This document shows, one piece after another, positions 1 through 11,027 of a stretch of DNA of 64,000 nt (positions within the stretch are counted from its first letter, which is position 1; each line of letters opens with the position of its first letter). Location: contig NZ_DATJCS010000025.1 of the NCBI RefSeq assembly GCF_035497915.1, positions 101,451 through 165,450 of the forward strand. The letters run 5' to 3'. The notes beneath the pieces were generated by a model, which searched no databases, had not been told where the DNA came from, and worked only from the letters and a program-made list of their open reading frames with translations. This stretch comes from Serpens sp035497915. Lineage in GTDB: Bacteria; Pseudomonadota; Gammaproteobacteria; Pseudomonadales; Pseudomonadaceae. A program made the translations under genes and the position numbers.

Positions 1-478
1 GCTTGCGTCCGGCCTTGTGGCTGCCGGGAATCACCCGGGTCGGGCACAGGTCGCGGTCGATGTCATCCAGGTAAATCATCGCCGTGCAGATCTGCATCGG
101 CAGCGTGAAGGCCGGGTCGGCCAGCAGCGCTTCCGGCAGCTCCATGACCAGATGATCCACATGCAGCTCGGCGCCGACGAAGCCCGGATGGCTGCGCCAG
201 GCGGTCTGGCCGATGATGTGGCAGTCCTCGCCCAGCGCCGCTTCGGCCAGCTCGATCACCCCGGGCAGGTCCAGGTACGCCAGCCAGAAGGGATCGCGAT
301 TGAACACGCACTTGTAGTGGTCGTCGACCAGGCCCTGGTAGTCCCAGTGGATGGGTTGCAGGCCGTCGATGGCGGCGCGCGCCGAGCTGACCTGTTCGGC
401 GTCCAGCACCGCCGGCAGCAGGGCGAAGCCCTGGTGGTGCAGGGCGGCGAGGTAAGCGGCGGTTGAGGTGTCGGGCAT
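1..478 (-). CDS. PhyH-family (phytanoyl-CoA dioxygenase-like) oxygenase, 3' end cut by window
   Basis: The first 159 residues of a minus-strand protein are present, starting MPDTSTAAYL and running off the window edge. The family comprises Fe(II)/2-oxoglutarate-dependent oxygenases. An HVD triplet (H106, D108) fits the proximal HxD iron ligands. A later RVIPGSH segment resembles the PGSH context of the distal histidine, and the 2-oxoglutarate-binding arginine would lie near it or in the missing part. Such proteins hydroxylate small metabolites or fatty acyl groups; the substrate cannot be deduced. The gene stands alone, with a repeat element upstream. Family assignment is fairly secure, function is not. 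Confidence 0.8.
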   Translation of the reverse strand, partial: MPDTSTAAYLAALHHQGFALLPAVLDAEQVSSARAAIDGLQPIHWDYQGLVDDHYKCVFNRDPFWLAYLDLPGVIELAEAALGEDCHIIGQTAWRSHPGFVGAELHVDHLVMELPEALLADPAFTLPMQICTAMIYLDDIDRDLCPTRVIPGSHKAGRK

Positions 479-514
479 GACGAACTCGCTCCGCGAGGTA
501 ACGGGCCCGAACCC

Positions 515-595
515 TGTAGGGCCGGCTTTACGCCGGCCGACGGAGGTGCGGCCTATGCCGCGGTGTCGGCCGGGATAAACCCGGCCCCACAGGTA
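515..595. repeat. Bipartite REP-like repeat (GCCGGC hairpins)
   Basis: Two hairpins lie in inverted orientation: GGCCGGCTTTACGCCGGCC, then GGCCGGGATAAACCCGGCC. The whole is bracketed by CCTGTAGGG on the left and CCCACAGG on the right. Close relatives occur near 6.5, 22.7, 28.4, 34.6 and 52.3 kb, always between genes. This is the usual behaviour of Pseudomonas REP/BIME-like elements. Confidence 0.8.
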
Positions 596-701
596 TCCGA
601 TGCGGCCGGGGCCGAGAAGAATCTCGGGCGCAGGGTGGTCAAGACGCTGTCTTGGCCACCGCTTCGGCGGCCGGAAAAGCGCCGGCCGCCCCCGAGCAGG
701 C

Positions 702-2222
702 CTAGAAGAACCCCAGCGGCTTGATGTCGTAGCTCACCAGCAGGTTCTTGGTCTGCTGGTAATGGTCGAGGATCATCTTGTGGGTCTCGCGGCCGACGCC
801 GGACTTCTTGTAGCCGCCGAACGCCGCGTGCGCCGGGTACAGGTGGTAGCAGTTGGTCCATACCCGGCCGGCCTTGATGCCGCGACCCATGCGCCAGGCG
901 CGGTTGATGTCGCGGGTCCACACCCCGGCGCCCAGGCCGTACTCGGTGTCGTTGGCGATGGCCAGCGCCTCGGCCTCGTCCTTGAAGGTGGTCACGCCGA
1001 TCACCGGACCGAAGATCTCCTCCTGGAACACGCGCATGCGGTTGTCGCCCTTGAGCAGCGTCGGCTGGATGTAATAGCCGCCGGCCAGGTCGCCGCTCAG
1101 CGTCTCGACGCCGCCCCCGGTGAGCACCTGGGCGCCTTCCTCGCGGGCGATCTGCAGGTAGGACAGGATCTTGTCGAACTGCTGCTGGCTGGCCTGGGCG
1201 CCGACCATGGTGTCGGTGTCCAGCGGGTCGCCGCGCTTGATCTGCGCGACCTTCTTCATCACCGCCTCCATGAACGGCGCGTAGATGGATTCCTGCACCA
1301 GCGCCCGCGACGGGCAGGTGCACACCTCGCCCTGGTTGAAGAAGCCCAGCACCAGCCCCTCGGCGGCCTTCTCGATGAAGGCCGGCTCGGCCTGCATGAT
1401 GTCCTCGAAGTAGATGTTCGGACTCTTGCCGCCCAGCTCCACGGTGCTGGGAATGATGTTCTCGGCGGCGCGTTTCATGATGTGCGAGCCCACCGGGGTG
1501 GAACCGGTGAAGGCGATCTTGGCGATGCGCTTGCTGCTCGCCAGCGCCTCGCCCGCCTCGCGACCGAAGCCGTGCACCACGTTGAGCACGCCCGGCGGCA
1601 GCAGGTCGCCGATGATCTCCATCAGCACGTTGATGCCCAGCGGCGTCTGTTCGGCCGGCTTGAGCACCACGCAGTTGCCGGCGGCCAGCGCCGGGGCCAG
1701 CTTCCAGGCGGCCATCAGGATCGGGAAGTTCCAGGGAATGATCTGCCCGACCACGCCCAGCGGTTCGCGGAAATGGTAGGCGGCGGTGTGTTCGTCGATC
1801 TCGGCGGCGCTGCCTTCCTGGGCGCGGATGCAGCCGGCGAAGTAGCGGAAGTGGTCGGCGGCCAGCGGAATATCGGCGTTCAGCGTCTCGCGCACCGCCT
1901 TGCCGTTGTCCCAGGTCTCGGTGACCGCCAGCAGTTCCAGGTTCTGCTCGATGCGCTCGGCGATCTTCAGCAGCAGGTTGGAACGCGCCTGCGCGCTGGT
2001 CTTGCCCCAGGCGTCGGCGGCGGCATGGGCGGCGTCCAGCGCCTTGTCGATGTCGGCGGCGTCGGAGCGCGGGAACTCGGCGATCGGCCCGCCGGTGACC
2101 GGTGAGGTGTTGGTGAAGTACTGGCCGTTCACCGGGGGCACGAACTCGCCGCCGATGTAGTTGCCGTAACGGGACTTGAAGGTGACGATGGCGCCTTCGC
2201 TGCCGGGGTGTGCGTAACGCAT
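702..2222 (-). CDS. exaC: NAD-dependent aldehyde dehydrogenase, ExaC/AldB type
   Basis: This 506-residue protein begins MRYAHPGSEG behind a GGAGG ribosome site, and length and N-terminus match the ExaC/AldB aldehyde dehydrogenases. It oxidises aldehydes such as acetaldehyde to acids in the cytoplasm; in P. aeruginosa ExaC acts downstream of ethanol oxidation. Visible landmarks are FTGSTPVGS in the cofactor domain, the ELGGKSPNI segment carrying the general-base glutamate, and GEVCTCPSR with the catalytic cysteine. An upstream in-frame start at 2261 exists but lacks the family N-terminus. No exaAB genes are adjacent, so the alcohol-oxidation link rests on homology only. Confidence 0.88.
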   Translation of the reverse strand: MRYAHPGSEGAIVTFKSRYGNYIGGEFVPPVNGQYFTNTSPVTGGPIAEFPRSDAADIDKALDAAHAAADAWGKTSAQARSNLLLKIAERIEQNLELLAVTETWDNGKAVRETLNADIPLAADHFRYFAGCIRAQEGSAAEIDEHTAAYHFREPLGVVGQIIPWNFPILMAAWKLAPALAAGNCVVLKPAEQTPLGINVLMEIIGDLLPPGVLNVVHGFGREAGEALASSKRIAKIAFTGSTPVGSHIMKRAAENIIPSTVELGGKSPNIYFEDIMQAEPAFIEKAAEGLVLGFFNQGEVCTCPSRALVQESIYAPFMEAVMKKVAQIKRGDPLDTDTMVGAQASQQQFDKILSYLQIAREEGAQVLTGGGVETLSGDLAGGYYIQPTLLKGDNRMRVFQEEIFGPVIGVTTFKDEAEALAIANDTEYGLGAGVWTRDINRAWRMGRGIKAGRVWTNCYHLYPAHAAFGGYKKSGVGRETHKMILDHYQQTKNLLVSYDIKPLGFF

Positions 2223-2358
2223 GGCGGGCCTCCTGGCTCGTTGCTGTGAGCGATCCAGCAAGCCTAGTCCAGTACCCTGGCGGCGCCCTGAGACCTTGGT
2301 CGGGGCGGCGTGCTACCCTCGCCGGCATTTCTTCGCGCCTGCTTCGTTGAGGACTTCC

Positions 2359-3711
2359 ATGCACATCCACATTCTCGGCATCTGCGGCACCTTCATGGGT
2401 TCGCTGGCGGTGCTGGCCAAGGAACTCGGCCACCGTGTCACCGGCTCGGACGCCAACGTCTACCCGCCGATGAGCACCCAGCTGGAAGCCCAGGGCATCC
2501 AGCTGATGCAGGGCTACCTGCCCGAGCACCTGCAGCCGGCGCCGGACCTGGTGGTGATCGGCAACGCCCTGTCGCGCGGCAACCCGGCGGTGGAATACGT
2601 GCTGAACCAGGGGCTGCCCTATACCAGCGGCCCGCAGTGGCTGGCCGACCACGTGCTGCAGGGCCGCTGGGTGATGGCGGTGGCCGGCACCCACGGCAAG
2701 ACCACCACCAGCAGCATGCTGGCGTGGATCCTCGAACACGCCGGCATGGCGCCGGGCTTCCTGATCGGCGGCGTGCCGCAGAACTTCGCCGTGTCGGCGC
2801 GTCTGGGCGGCACGCCGTTCTTCGTGGTCGAGGCCGACGAGTACGACAGCGCCTTCTTCGACAAGCGCTCCAAGTTCGTCCACTACCGGCCGCGCACCGC
2901 GATCCTCAACAACCTGGAATTCGACCACGCGGACATCTTCCCGGACCTGGCGGCCATCGAGCGGCAGTTCCATCACCTGGTGCGCACCATTCCCGGCGAG
3001 GGGCTGATCATTCATCCCACCACCGAGCAGGCCATCGAGCGCGTGCTGGGCATGGGCTGCTGGACCCCGGTGCAGACCACCGGCGAGGGCGGCGACTGGC
3101 GGGCGCGCCTGCTGGCCGAGGACGGCTCGCACTTCGAGGTGCTGTTCCAGGGCGAGTCGCAGGGCGAGGTGAACTGGACGCTGACCGGCCGCCACAACGT
3201 CGACAACGCCCTGGCCGCGCTGGCGGCGGCGCGGCATGTCGGGGTGGTGGGCGCGCTGGGTGCCGAGGCGCTGAGCCAGTTCCAGAGCGTCAAGCGGCGC
3301 ATGGAGAAGGTCGCCGAGGTGAACGGCGTGACCATCTACGACGACTTCGCCCACCACCCGACCGCCATCGCCACCACTCTCGACGGCCTGCGCAAGAGCG
3401 TCGGCGATGCGTCGATCGTGGCCATCATCGAGCCGCGCTCCAATTCCATGAAGCTCGGCGCGCACCGCGACGGCCTGCCGGAATCCGTGGCCCAGGCCGA
3501 TCAGGTGATCTGGTACGCGCCGGCGAACCTCGGCTGGGACCTGGGCGCCACGGCGGCCGCCTGCCCGGTGCCGGCAGTGGTCTGCGATTCGCTGGAAGCG
3601 ATCATCGCCCGGGTCAAATCCCAGGTGGCGCCCGGCACCCAGGTGGTGATCATGAGCAACGGCGGCTTCGGCGGCCTGCACGGCAAGCTGGCCAAGGCGC
3701 TGGCGGAGTGA
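2359..3711 (+). CDS. mpl: UDP-N-acetylmuramate:L-Ala-gamma-D-Glu-meso-DAP ligase
   Basis: Mpl reattaches murein tripeptide released during wall turnover to UDP-MurNAc, recycling peptidoglycan in the cytoplasm. The 450-residue length is right for the family. The protein starts MHIHILGICGTFMGSL (Rossmann-like MurC-type N-terminus), has the Mur-ligase ATP loop GTHGKTTTSS from about residue 110, and carries EADEYDSAFFDKRSKF and the C-terminal DDFAHHPTA motif. The start at 2359 follows GAGGA; a longer in-frame extension to 2221 would run back to the exaC start and is not family-like. ubiX lies downstream on the same strand after a repeat. Confidence 0.95.
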   Translation: MHIHILGICGTFMGSLAVLAKELGHRVTGSDANVYPPMSTQLEAQGIQLMQGYLPEHLQPAPDLVVIGNALSRGNPAVEYVLNQGLPYTSGPQWLADHVLQGRWVMAVAGTHGKTTTSSMLAWILEHAGMAPGFLIGGVPQNFAVSARLGGTPFFVVEADEYDSAFFDKRSKFVHYRPRTAILNNLEFDHADIFPDLAAIERQFHHLVRTIPGEGLIIHPTTEQAIERVLGMGCWTPVQTTGEGGDWRARLLAEDGSHFEVLFQGESQGEVNWTLTGRHNVDNALAALAAARHVGVVGALGAEALSQFQSVKRRMEKVAEVNGVTIYDDFAHHPTAIATTLDGLRKSVGDASIVAIIEPRSNSMKLGAHRDGLPESVAQADQVIWYAPANLGWDLGATAAACPVPAVVCDSLEAIIARVKSQVAPGTQVVIMSNGGFGGLHGKLAKALAE

Positions 3712-3728
3712 AGCGTCGCACGGACGTT

Positions 3729-3822
3729 CCCTCTCCCCTCGCGGGAGAGGGTTAGGGAGAGGGGGCGATGCACCGAGAATTCACCCTCTCCCCCGGCCCC
3801 TCTCCCGTCAAGGGAGAGGGGA
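3729..3822. repeat. CTCTCCC/GGGAGAG inverted-repeat element
   Basis: This intergenic element is built of CTCTCCCCTCGCGGGAGAG followed by a second inverted copy ending in AAGGGAGAGGGG. It can fold into strong hairpins between mpl and ubiX. Similar CCCTCTCCC elements are common repetitive DNA in Pseudomonas genomes. It could weaken read-through from mpl but has no T-tract. Confidence 0.75.
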
Positions 3823-3856
3823 GAAGCCTCCGCAACCAACCCACGAGGAAGGCAAC

Positions 3857-4486
3857 ATGACCGGCCCGCAACGCATCACCCTGGCGATGACCGGCGCTTC
3901 CGGCGCCCAGTACGGCCTGCGCCTGCTCGACTGCCTGGTGCAGGAGGAGCGCGAGGTGCATTTCCTGATCTCCAAGGCCGCGCAACTGGTGCTGGCCACC
4001 GAGACCGACGTGGTGCTGCCGGCCAAGCCGCAGGCCATGCAGGCGTTTCTCACTGAATACACCGGCGCCGCGCCGGGGCAGATCCGCGTGTACGGCAAGG
4101 AAGACTGGATGGCCCCGGTGGCCTCCGGCTCCGGCGCGCCGGGCGCCATGGTGGTGGTGCCCTGTTCCACCGGCACCCTGTCGGCGATCGCCAGCGGCGC
4201 CTGCAACAACCTGATCGAGCGCGCCGCCGACGTGGCCCTCAAGGAGCGCCGTCAGCTGATCCTGGTGCCGCGCGAGGCGCCGTACTCCAGCATCCACCTG
4301 GAGAACATGCTCAGGCTGTCGAACATGGGCGTGACCATCCTGCCGGCCTCGCCGGGCTTCTATAACCAGCCGCAGACCGTCGAGGACCTGGTGGACTTCG
4401 TGGTGGCGCGCGTCCTCAATTGCCTGGGCGTGCCCCAGGACCTGCTGCCGCGCTGGGGCGAGCACCATCTGGTCAGCGACGATTGA
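3857..4486 (+). CDS. ubiX: Flavin prenyltransferase UbiX
   Basis: UbiX prenylates FMN with dimethylallyl phosphate to make the cofactor of the UbiD decarboxylase in ubiquinone synthesis. The 209-residue protein has the family signature MTGASGAQYGLRLL at the N-terminus, the VVPCSTGTLSAIASG flavin-phosphate segment, and the late LVPREAPYSSIHLENM and PASPGFYNQP motifs. It starts at the ATG after GAGGAAGG. It lies 145 bp after mpl, the same pairing as I recall in P. aeruginosa, and 67 bp before an FtsH-type gene on the same strand. Confidence 0.95.
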   Translation: MTGPQRITLAMTGASGAQYGLRLLDCLVQEEREVHFLISKAAQLVLATETDVVLPAKPQAMQAFLTEYTGAAPGQIRVYGKEDWMAPVASGSGAPGAMVVVPCSTGTLSAIASGACNNLIERAADVALKERRQLILVPREAPYSSIHLENMLRLSNMGVTILPASPGFYNQPQTVEDLVDFVVARVLNCLGVPQDLLPRWGEHHLVSDD

Positions 4487-4553
4487 CCTGGATCGGCGCC
4501 GCTCGCCGAGGCAGCGCCGATAATCCGGACACGAGCCATACAGGGAGTCGAGT

Positions 4554-6356
<1,803 letters not shown>

Positions 6357-6370
6357 GGCGGACAGCCCGA

Positions 6371-6440
6371 AAAGCTCGCGGACGAGTCCGCTCCCACGGC
6401 CCAGTACAGACCCTGTGGGAGCGAATTCATTCGCGAGCTT
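6371..6440. repeat. GTGGGAGCGAATTCATTCGCG repeat pair
   Basis: An outer inverted repeat AAGCTCGCG/CGCGAGCTT encloses GTCCGCTCCCAC and TGTGGGAGCGAATTC. This matches the common Pseudomonas repeat with GTGGGAGCG cores. It sits directly after the ftsH-like stop and could serve as a 3' hairpin for it. Confidence 0.75.
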
Positions 6441-6464
6441 CTGGTATCCGTCGGCAGGCAGGGC

Positions 6465-6660
6465 CTGTAGGGCCGGCTTTACGCCATCCCTCGATCGGCA
6501 CCGGCCGAAGCGCGGTACCCCTGCAGGGCCGGCTTTACGCCGGCCAGCAGAGTTGAAGACCGCGCCTTGATGTCGTCCCCACCGCCGTCGGCCGGGCTAA
6601 ACCCGGCCCCACAACGACCGGCTGTGTGGTCCCGTCGCGGCTAAAGCCCCTCCCGCAAAG
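6465..6660. repeat. Cluster of three REP-like repeats
   Basis: Copies of GTAGGGCCGGCTTTACGCC (truncated, about 6467-6485), GCAGGGCCGGCTTTACGCC (about 6522-6545) and GGCCGGGCTAAACCCGGCC (about 6588-6610) are followed by a different unit, CGCGGCTAAAGCCCCTCCCGC (about 6631-6655). The gap 6357-6674 is essentially filled by repeats and I see no gene in it. Confidence 0.75.
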
Positions 6661-6674
6661 GCAGGGCGGGGCGG

Positions 6675-7541
6675 TCAGGCGCTCACGCCCACCACTTCAC
6701 CCGTGGCGTCCGCCAGGCCGTACTTGCCCTTGCCGTCGCGCACCACGCGGCCGATGGCGATCTTGGGGTCGTGGGTGAACACCAGGCGGCCGTTGTTGAG
6801 CAGCATGCGCTCGAGGAGCATTTCCTTTTCCTCGATCAGGCCTTCCGGGAAGCGGTCGTAGCCCATGGTGATCGGCAGGTGCACCCAGGGCGAGCCGGGG
6901 ATCAGGTCGCCGGGGTAGAGCACCGGGCCGTTGGGCATGGCGATCTCCGGCAGCATCTGCCCGGGGGTGTGGCCATCGCTCCAGTGCAGGCGCCAGCCTT
7001 CGCCGAGCTGCGCGCAGTCGGGGGCTTCGTCGATCAGTTCCAGACGACCGCTGTCTTCCAGCAGCGTCAGCAGGGAGGGGATATACGAGGCGCGGTCCCG
7101 CGAGTGCGGGTTCTGCGCACGTTTCCACTGGCGCTTGCCGACCAGGAAGCGCGCGTTGGGGAACAGCAGGCGCGGCGGCTGGCCTTCTTCCCAGGCGGCG
7201 AGCAGGCCGCCGGCGTGGTCGAAGTGCAGATGGGTGAGCACCACCAGGTCGATGTCCTCGTGGCTCAGGCCAACGGCGGCCAGGTTGTCGAGCAGCACGT
7301 GACGGTCTTCCTGCACGCCGAAGCGCTGCTTGAGCTCCGGGGCGAAGAAGGCGCCGATGCCGGACTCGACCAGGATGTTGCGTCCGGGCTCCTGCACCAG
7401 CAGCGCGCGGCAGCCCAGATCGATGCGGTTCTGCTCGTCCGGTTGCATCCAGCGCTCCCAGAGCGCCTTGGGGGCGTTGCCGAACATGGCGCCGCCATCG
7501 AGTTTCTGGCTGTTGCCCAGCAGAGTGGTCAGGGTTCGCAT
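6675..7541 (-). CDS. Metallo-beta-lactamase-fold hydrolase
   Basis: This 288-residue protein has the MBL metal motif THLHFDHAGG, a downstream SDGHTPGQM histidine, and YPGDLIPGSPW carrying the bridging aspartate. There is no signal peptide, so it is cytoplasmic. The arrangement resembles lactonase/thioesterase-type MBL proteins rather than true beta-lactamases. It starts MRTLTTLLGN after AGGAGAA. It is the last of four co-oriented genes (CoA ligase, permease, acyl-CoA dehydrogenase, this), but a terminator-like hairpin separates it from the dehydrogenase, so it may have its own promoter. The substrate is unknown. Confidence 0.8.
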   Translation of the reverse strand: MRTLTTLLGNSQKLDGGAMFGNAPKALWERWMQPDEQNRIDLGCRALLVQEPGRNILVESGIGAFFAPELKQRFGVQEDRHVLLDNLAAVGLSHEDIDLVVLTHLHFDHAGGLLAAWEEGQPPRLLFPNARFLVGKRQWKRAQNPHSRDRASYIPSLLTLLEDSGRLELIDEAPDCAQLGEGWRLHWSDGHTPGQMLPEIAMPNGPVLYPGDLIPGSPWVHLPITMGYDRFPEGLIEEKEMLLERMLLNNGRLVFTHDPKIAIGRVVRDGKGKYGLADATGEVVGVSA

Positions 7542-7558
7542 GTTGTTATTCTCCTGGC

Positions 7559-7582
7559 CTGCCGCCGCCCGCAGGGCGGCAG
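7559..7582 (-). promoter_or_regulatory. Hairpin in the MBL-gene leader
   Basis: Perfect 8-bp arms CTGCCGCC/GGCGGCAG sit a few bases upstream of the AGGAGA ribosome site of the MBL-fold gene. It could reinforce the terminator on its upstream side or shape translation initiation. Confidence 0.5.
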
Positions 7583-7584
7583 CG

Positions 7585-7627
7585 AAATAAAAAAGCGCGA
7601 CACCAAAAGCGAGGGGTTGCGTCGCGC
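7585..7627 (-). terminator. Probable intrinsic terminator after acyl-CoA dehydrogenase
   Basis: Read on the minus strand, GCGCGAC and GTCGCGC (7 bp, 19-nt loop) are followed at once by TTTTTTATTT. The position, 40 bp after the dehydrogenase stop, suits termination of the upstream three-gene transcript. The long loop lowers confidence. Confidence 0.6.
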
Positions 7628-7666
7628 AAGTGACTGAATGGTGGTGCTTTGTCGGCGATCCAACCA

Positions 7667-9445
<1,779 letters not shown>

Positions 9446-9461
9446 CAGGGAATCCTCGATG

Positions 9462-9489
9462 GACGCCGCAGGCGCAAGCCTGCGGCGTC
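9462..9489 (-). promoter_or_regulatory. Intercistronic hairpin before the dehydrogenase
   Basis: A perfect 12-bp stem GACGCCGCAGGC/GCCTGCGGCGTC with a GCAA loop (GNRA-type on the plus strand) lies 16 bp upstream of the dehydrogenase start. It has no T-tract on the minus strand, so processing, mRNA protection or attenuation is likelier than termination. Confidence 0.6.
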
Positions 9490-9533
9490 AGGGAATAAAA
9501 CGGGGCCGGCGCGGTGAGGCGCCGACCCAAGGG

Positions 9534-10928
9534 TCAGTCGGCCTTGGGGGCGGGGGCGCCCTGATCAGGGGAGCCGCTGACAGAATCCTTGCTGCTGGCG
9601 AATTTCAGCAGGTGGGTGCGCTCCACCAGGATGTACAGCACCGCGCCGGCGGCCAGGCCCCAGCCCGCGCCGTAGACGGCGAGCACCACGCCCATGGTGC
9701 CGGCGATGCCGCGCTCGGTGTTGTTGTTGAGCTGCTCGAAGCCGACCATCAGGCAGATGTAGCCGGTGAGGATCAGCGTCAGCGACAGGGCGATCGGCAG
9801 CACCGGCTGGAAGAAGCTCACCAGCGGCAGGATGAACAGCGCGATGAAGCCGGTGATCCAGAAGGTGCCGGCGCCGCTGTAGATGGAATCCATCGCCTTG
9901 CGGCCGTACTTGTAGCGCTCGGCCATGGTGGCGGCCACCGCGGTCCACAGCGGGCCGGCCAGGCCCGGGTAGGGCGCGAAGAAGGCGTGCAGGGCGTTGC
10001 GGATGGCGGTCACCAGGTGGATGCGGTCGACGTTGTTGTCGATCTTCTCGTCGGTGCGCAGCTCATCGGCGCGCTGCATCAGCGACTGGCCGACGATGAT
10101 GTCGCCGAAGGCGATCACGTAGGCGATGATTGCGGTGGGCACGGCGAGCAGGAACACCTGGGCGTCCGGGAAGCCGACGCTGAACGGCAGGTAGTTCCAC
10201 ATTTCGCCGAAGGCCGGCGCGGTGATGCCCCACTTGACGTCCGGCATGTCGTATTCGCCGACGGCGATGCCGATGAAGATGGCCACCAGCATGCCCGGCA
10301 CCATGCCGTAGTTGACGATCTTGCGGGCGAACGGCACGCGCTCGGTGAGGCCCTTGAAGGACACCGAGAACATCAGGTACAGGCAGATCAGGCTGCCCAG
10401 CACCAGCGAGATCGGCGTGTTGGCCAGACGGCCGCCGGCGTCGATTTCGCCGATCAGCGCGGCGATGCCGGCGCCGATGATGATGCCGCCCTTCATCGAG
10501 TTGGGGATCAGTCGCACCAGCACGCTGCCCAGCCGGGTGATGCCGAGGAACAGGAAGATCACGAACACCAGGAACTGCAGGGCGAACAGCGCCTGGATGG
10601 CCTGCGGGCCCGGCTCGAAGTTGCCGAGGAACAGCAGCACCACCGGAATGCCGGGCGTGATCCAGCCCGGCACCAGCGGCACGCCGAGCAGCGCCGGCAG
10701 CATGAAGCCGATGCCGCACACCACCACGTAGGCCAGCGCCACGTCGTAGGGCAGGCCGAGGAATTTCATCAGCAGCGGAATCATGCCCAGGCTGACCACG
10801 AACATGATCAGCGCCTGGAGCATCTCCGCGGTTTCCCAGCGGTAGTGAACGAACGGCAGGCGGATTTTGAACGGGCCGAAGGCCCAGAACGGCTGCTCGG
10901 CGCCGTCCTTGCGATGAATCATTTGCAT
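9534..10928 (-). CDS. Multi-pass permease, SLC23/NCS2-like
   Basis: A 464-residue inner-membrane protein with about 12 or more hydrophobic spans and a soluble N-terminus (MQMIHRKDGAEQPFWAFGP). It resembles xanthine/uracil/vitamin C-type (SLC23) and related permeases, for example in VRLIPNSMKGGIIIGAGIAA and AYVIAFGDIIVGQSLMQ, but I cannot assign a base as substrate. Placed between a CoA ligase and an acyl-CoA dehydrogenase, it most simply imports the acid those enzymes degrade. The start at 10928 follows GGAG; a second ATG lies at 10922. The C-terminal tail is polar and proline-rich. Confidence 0.75.
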   Translation of the reverse strand: MQMIHRKDGAEQPFWAFGPFKIRLPFVHYRWETAEMLQALIMFVVSLGMIPLLMKFLGLPYDVALAYVVVCGIGFMLPALLGVPLVPGWITPGIPVVLLFLGNFEPGPQAIQALFALQFLVFVIFLFLGITRLGSVLVRLIPNSMKGGIIIGAGIAALIGEIDAGGRLANTPISLVLGSLICLYLMFSVSFKGLTERVPFARKIVNYGMVPGMLVAIFIGIAVGEYDMPDVKWGITAPAFGEMWNYLPFSVGFPDAQVFLLAVPTAIIAYVIAFGDIIVGQSLMQRADELRTDEKIDNNVDRIHLVTAIRNALHAFFAPYPGLAGPLWTAVAATMAERYKYGRKAMDSIYSGAGTFWITGFIALFILPLVSFFQPVLPIALSLTLILTGYICLMVGFEQLNNNTERGIAGTMGVVLAVYGAGWGLAAGAVLYILVERTHLLKFASSKDSVSGSPDQGAPAPKAD

Positions 10929-10995
10929 GCGGAATCTCCGTCGGCCGGGCGCGAGGCGCGGCCGTTTTGTTGTTGTTGTGAAACGGGCGGAAGCG

Positions 10996-11016
10996 GGGCG
11001 ACCGGTGTGGTCGCCC
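10996..11016 (-). promoter_or_regulatory. Intercistronic hairpin between ligase and permease genes
   Basis: GGGCGACC/GGTCGCCC 8-bp arms with a 5-nt loop lie directly after the CoA ligase stop. There is no T-tract on the minus strand. It resembles the hairpin at 9462-9489 in placement, one per gene junction of this cluster. Confidence 0.5.
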
Positions 11017-11027
11017 GGAGTGACGCG

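Noticed and set aside
553..3681. Very long minus-strand reading frame across exaC and mpl
   Set aside because: It is an antisense/off-frame shadow of two well-recognised genes; its arginine-, histidine- and glycine-rich sequence shows no family motif.
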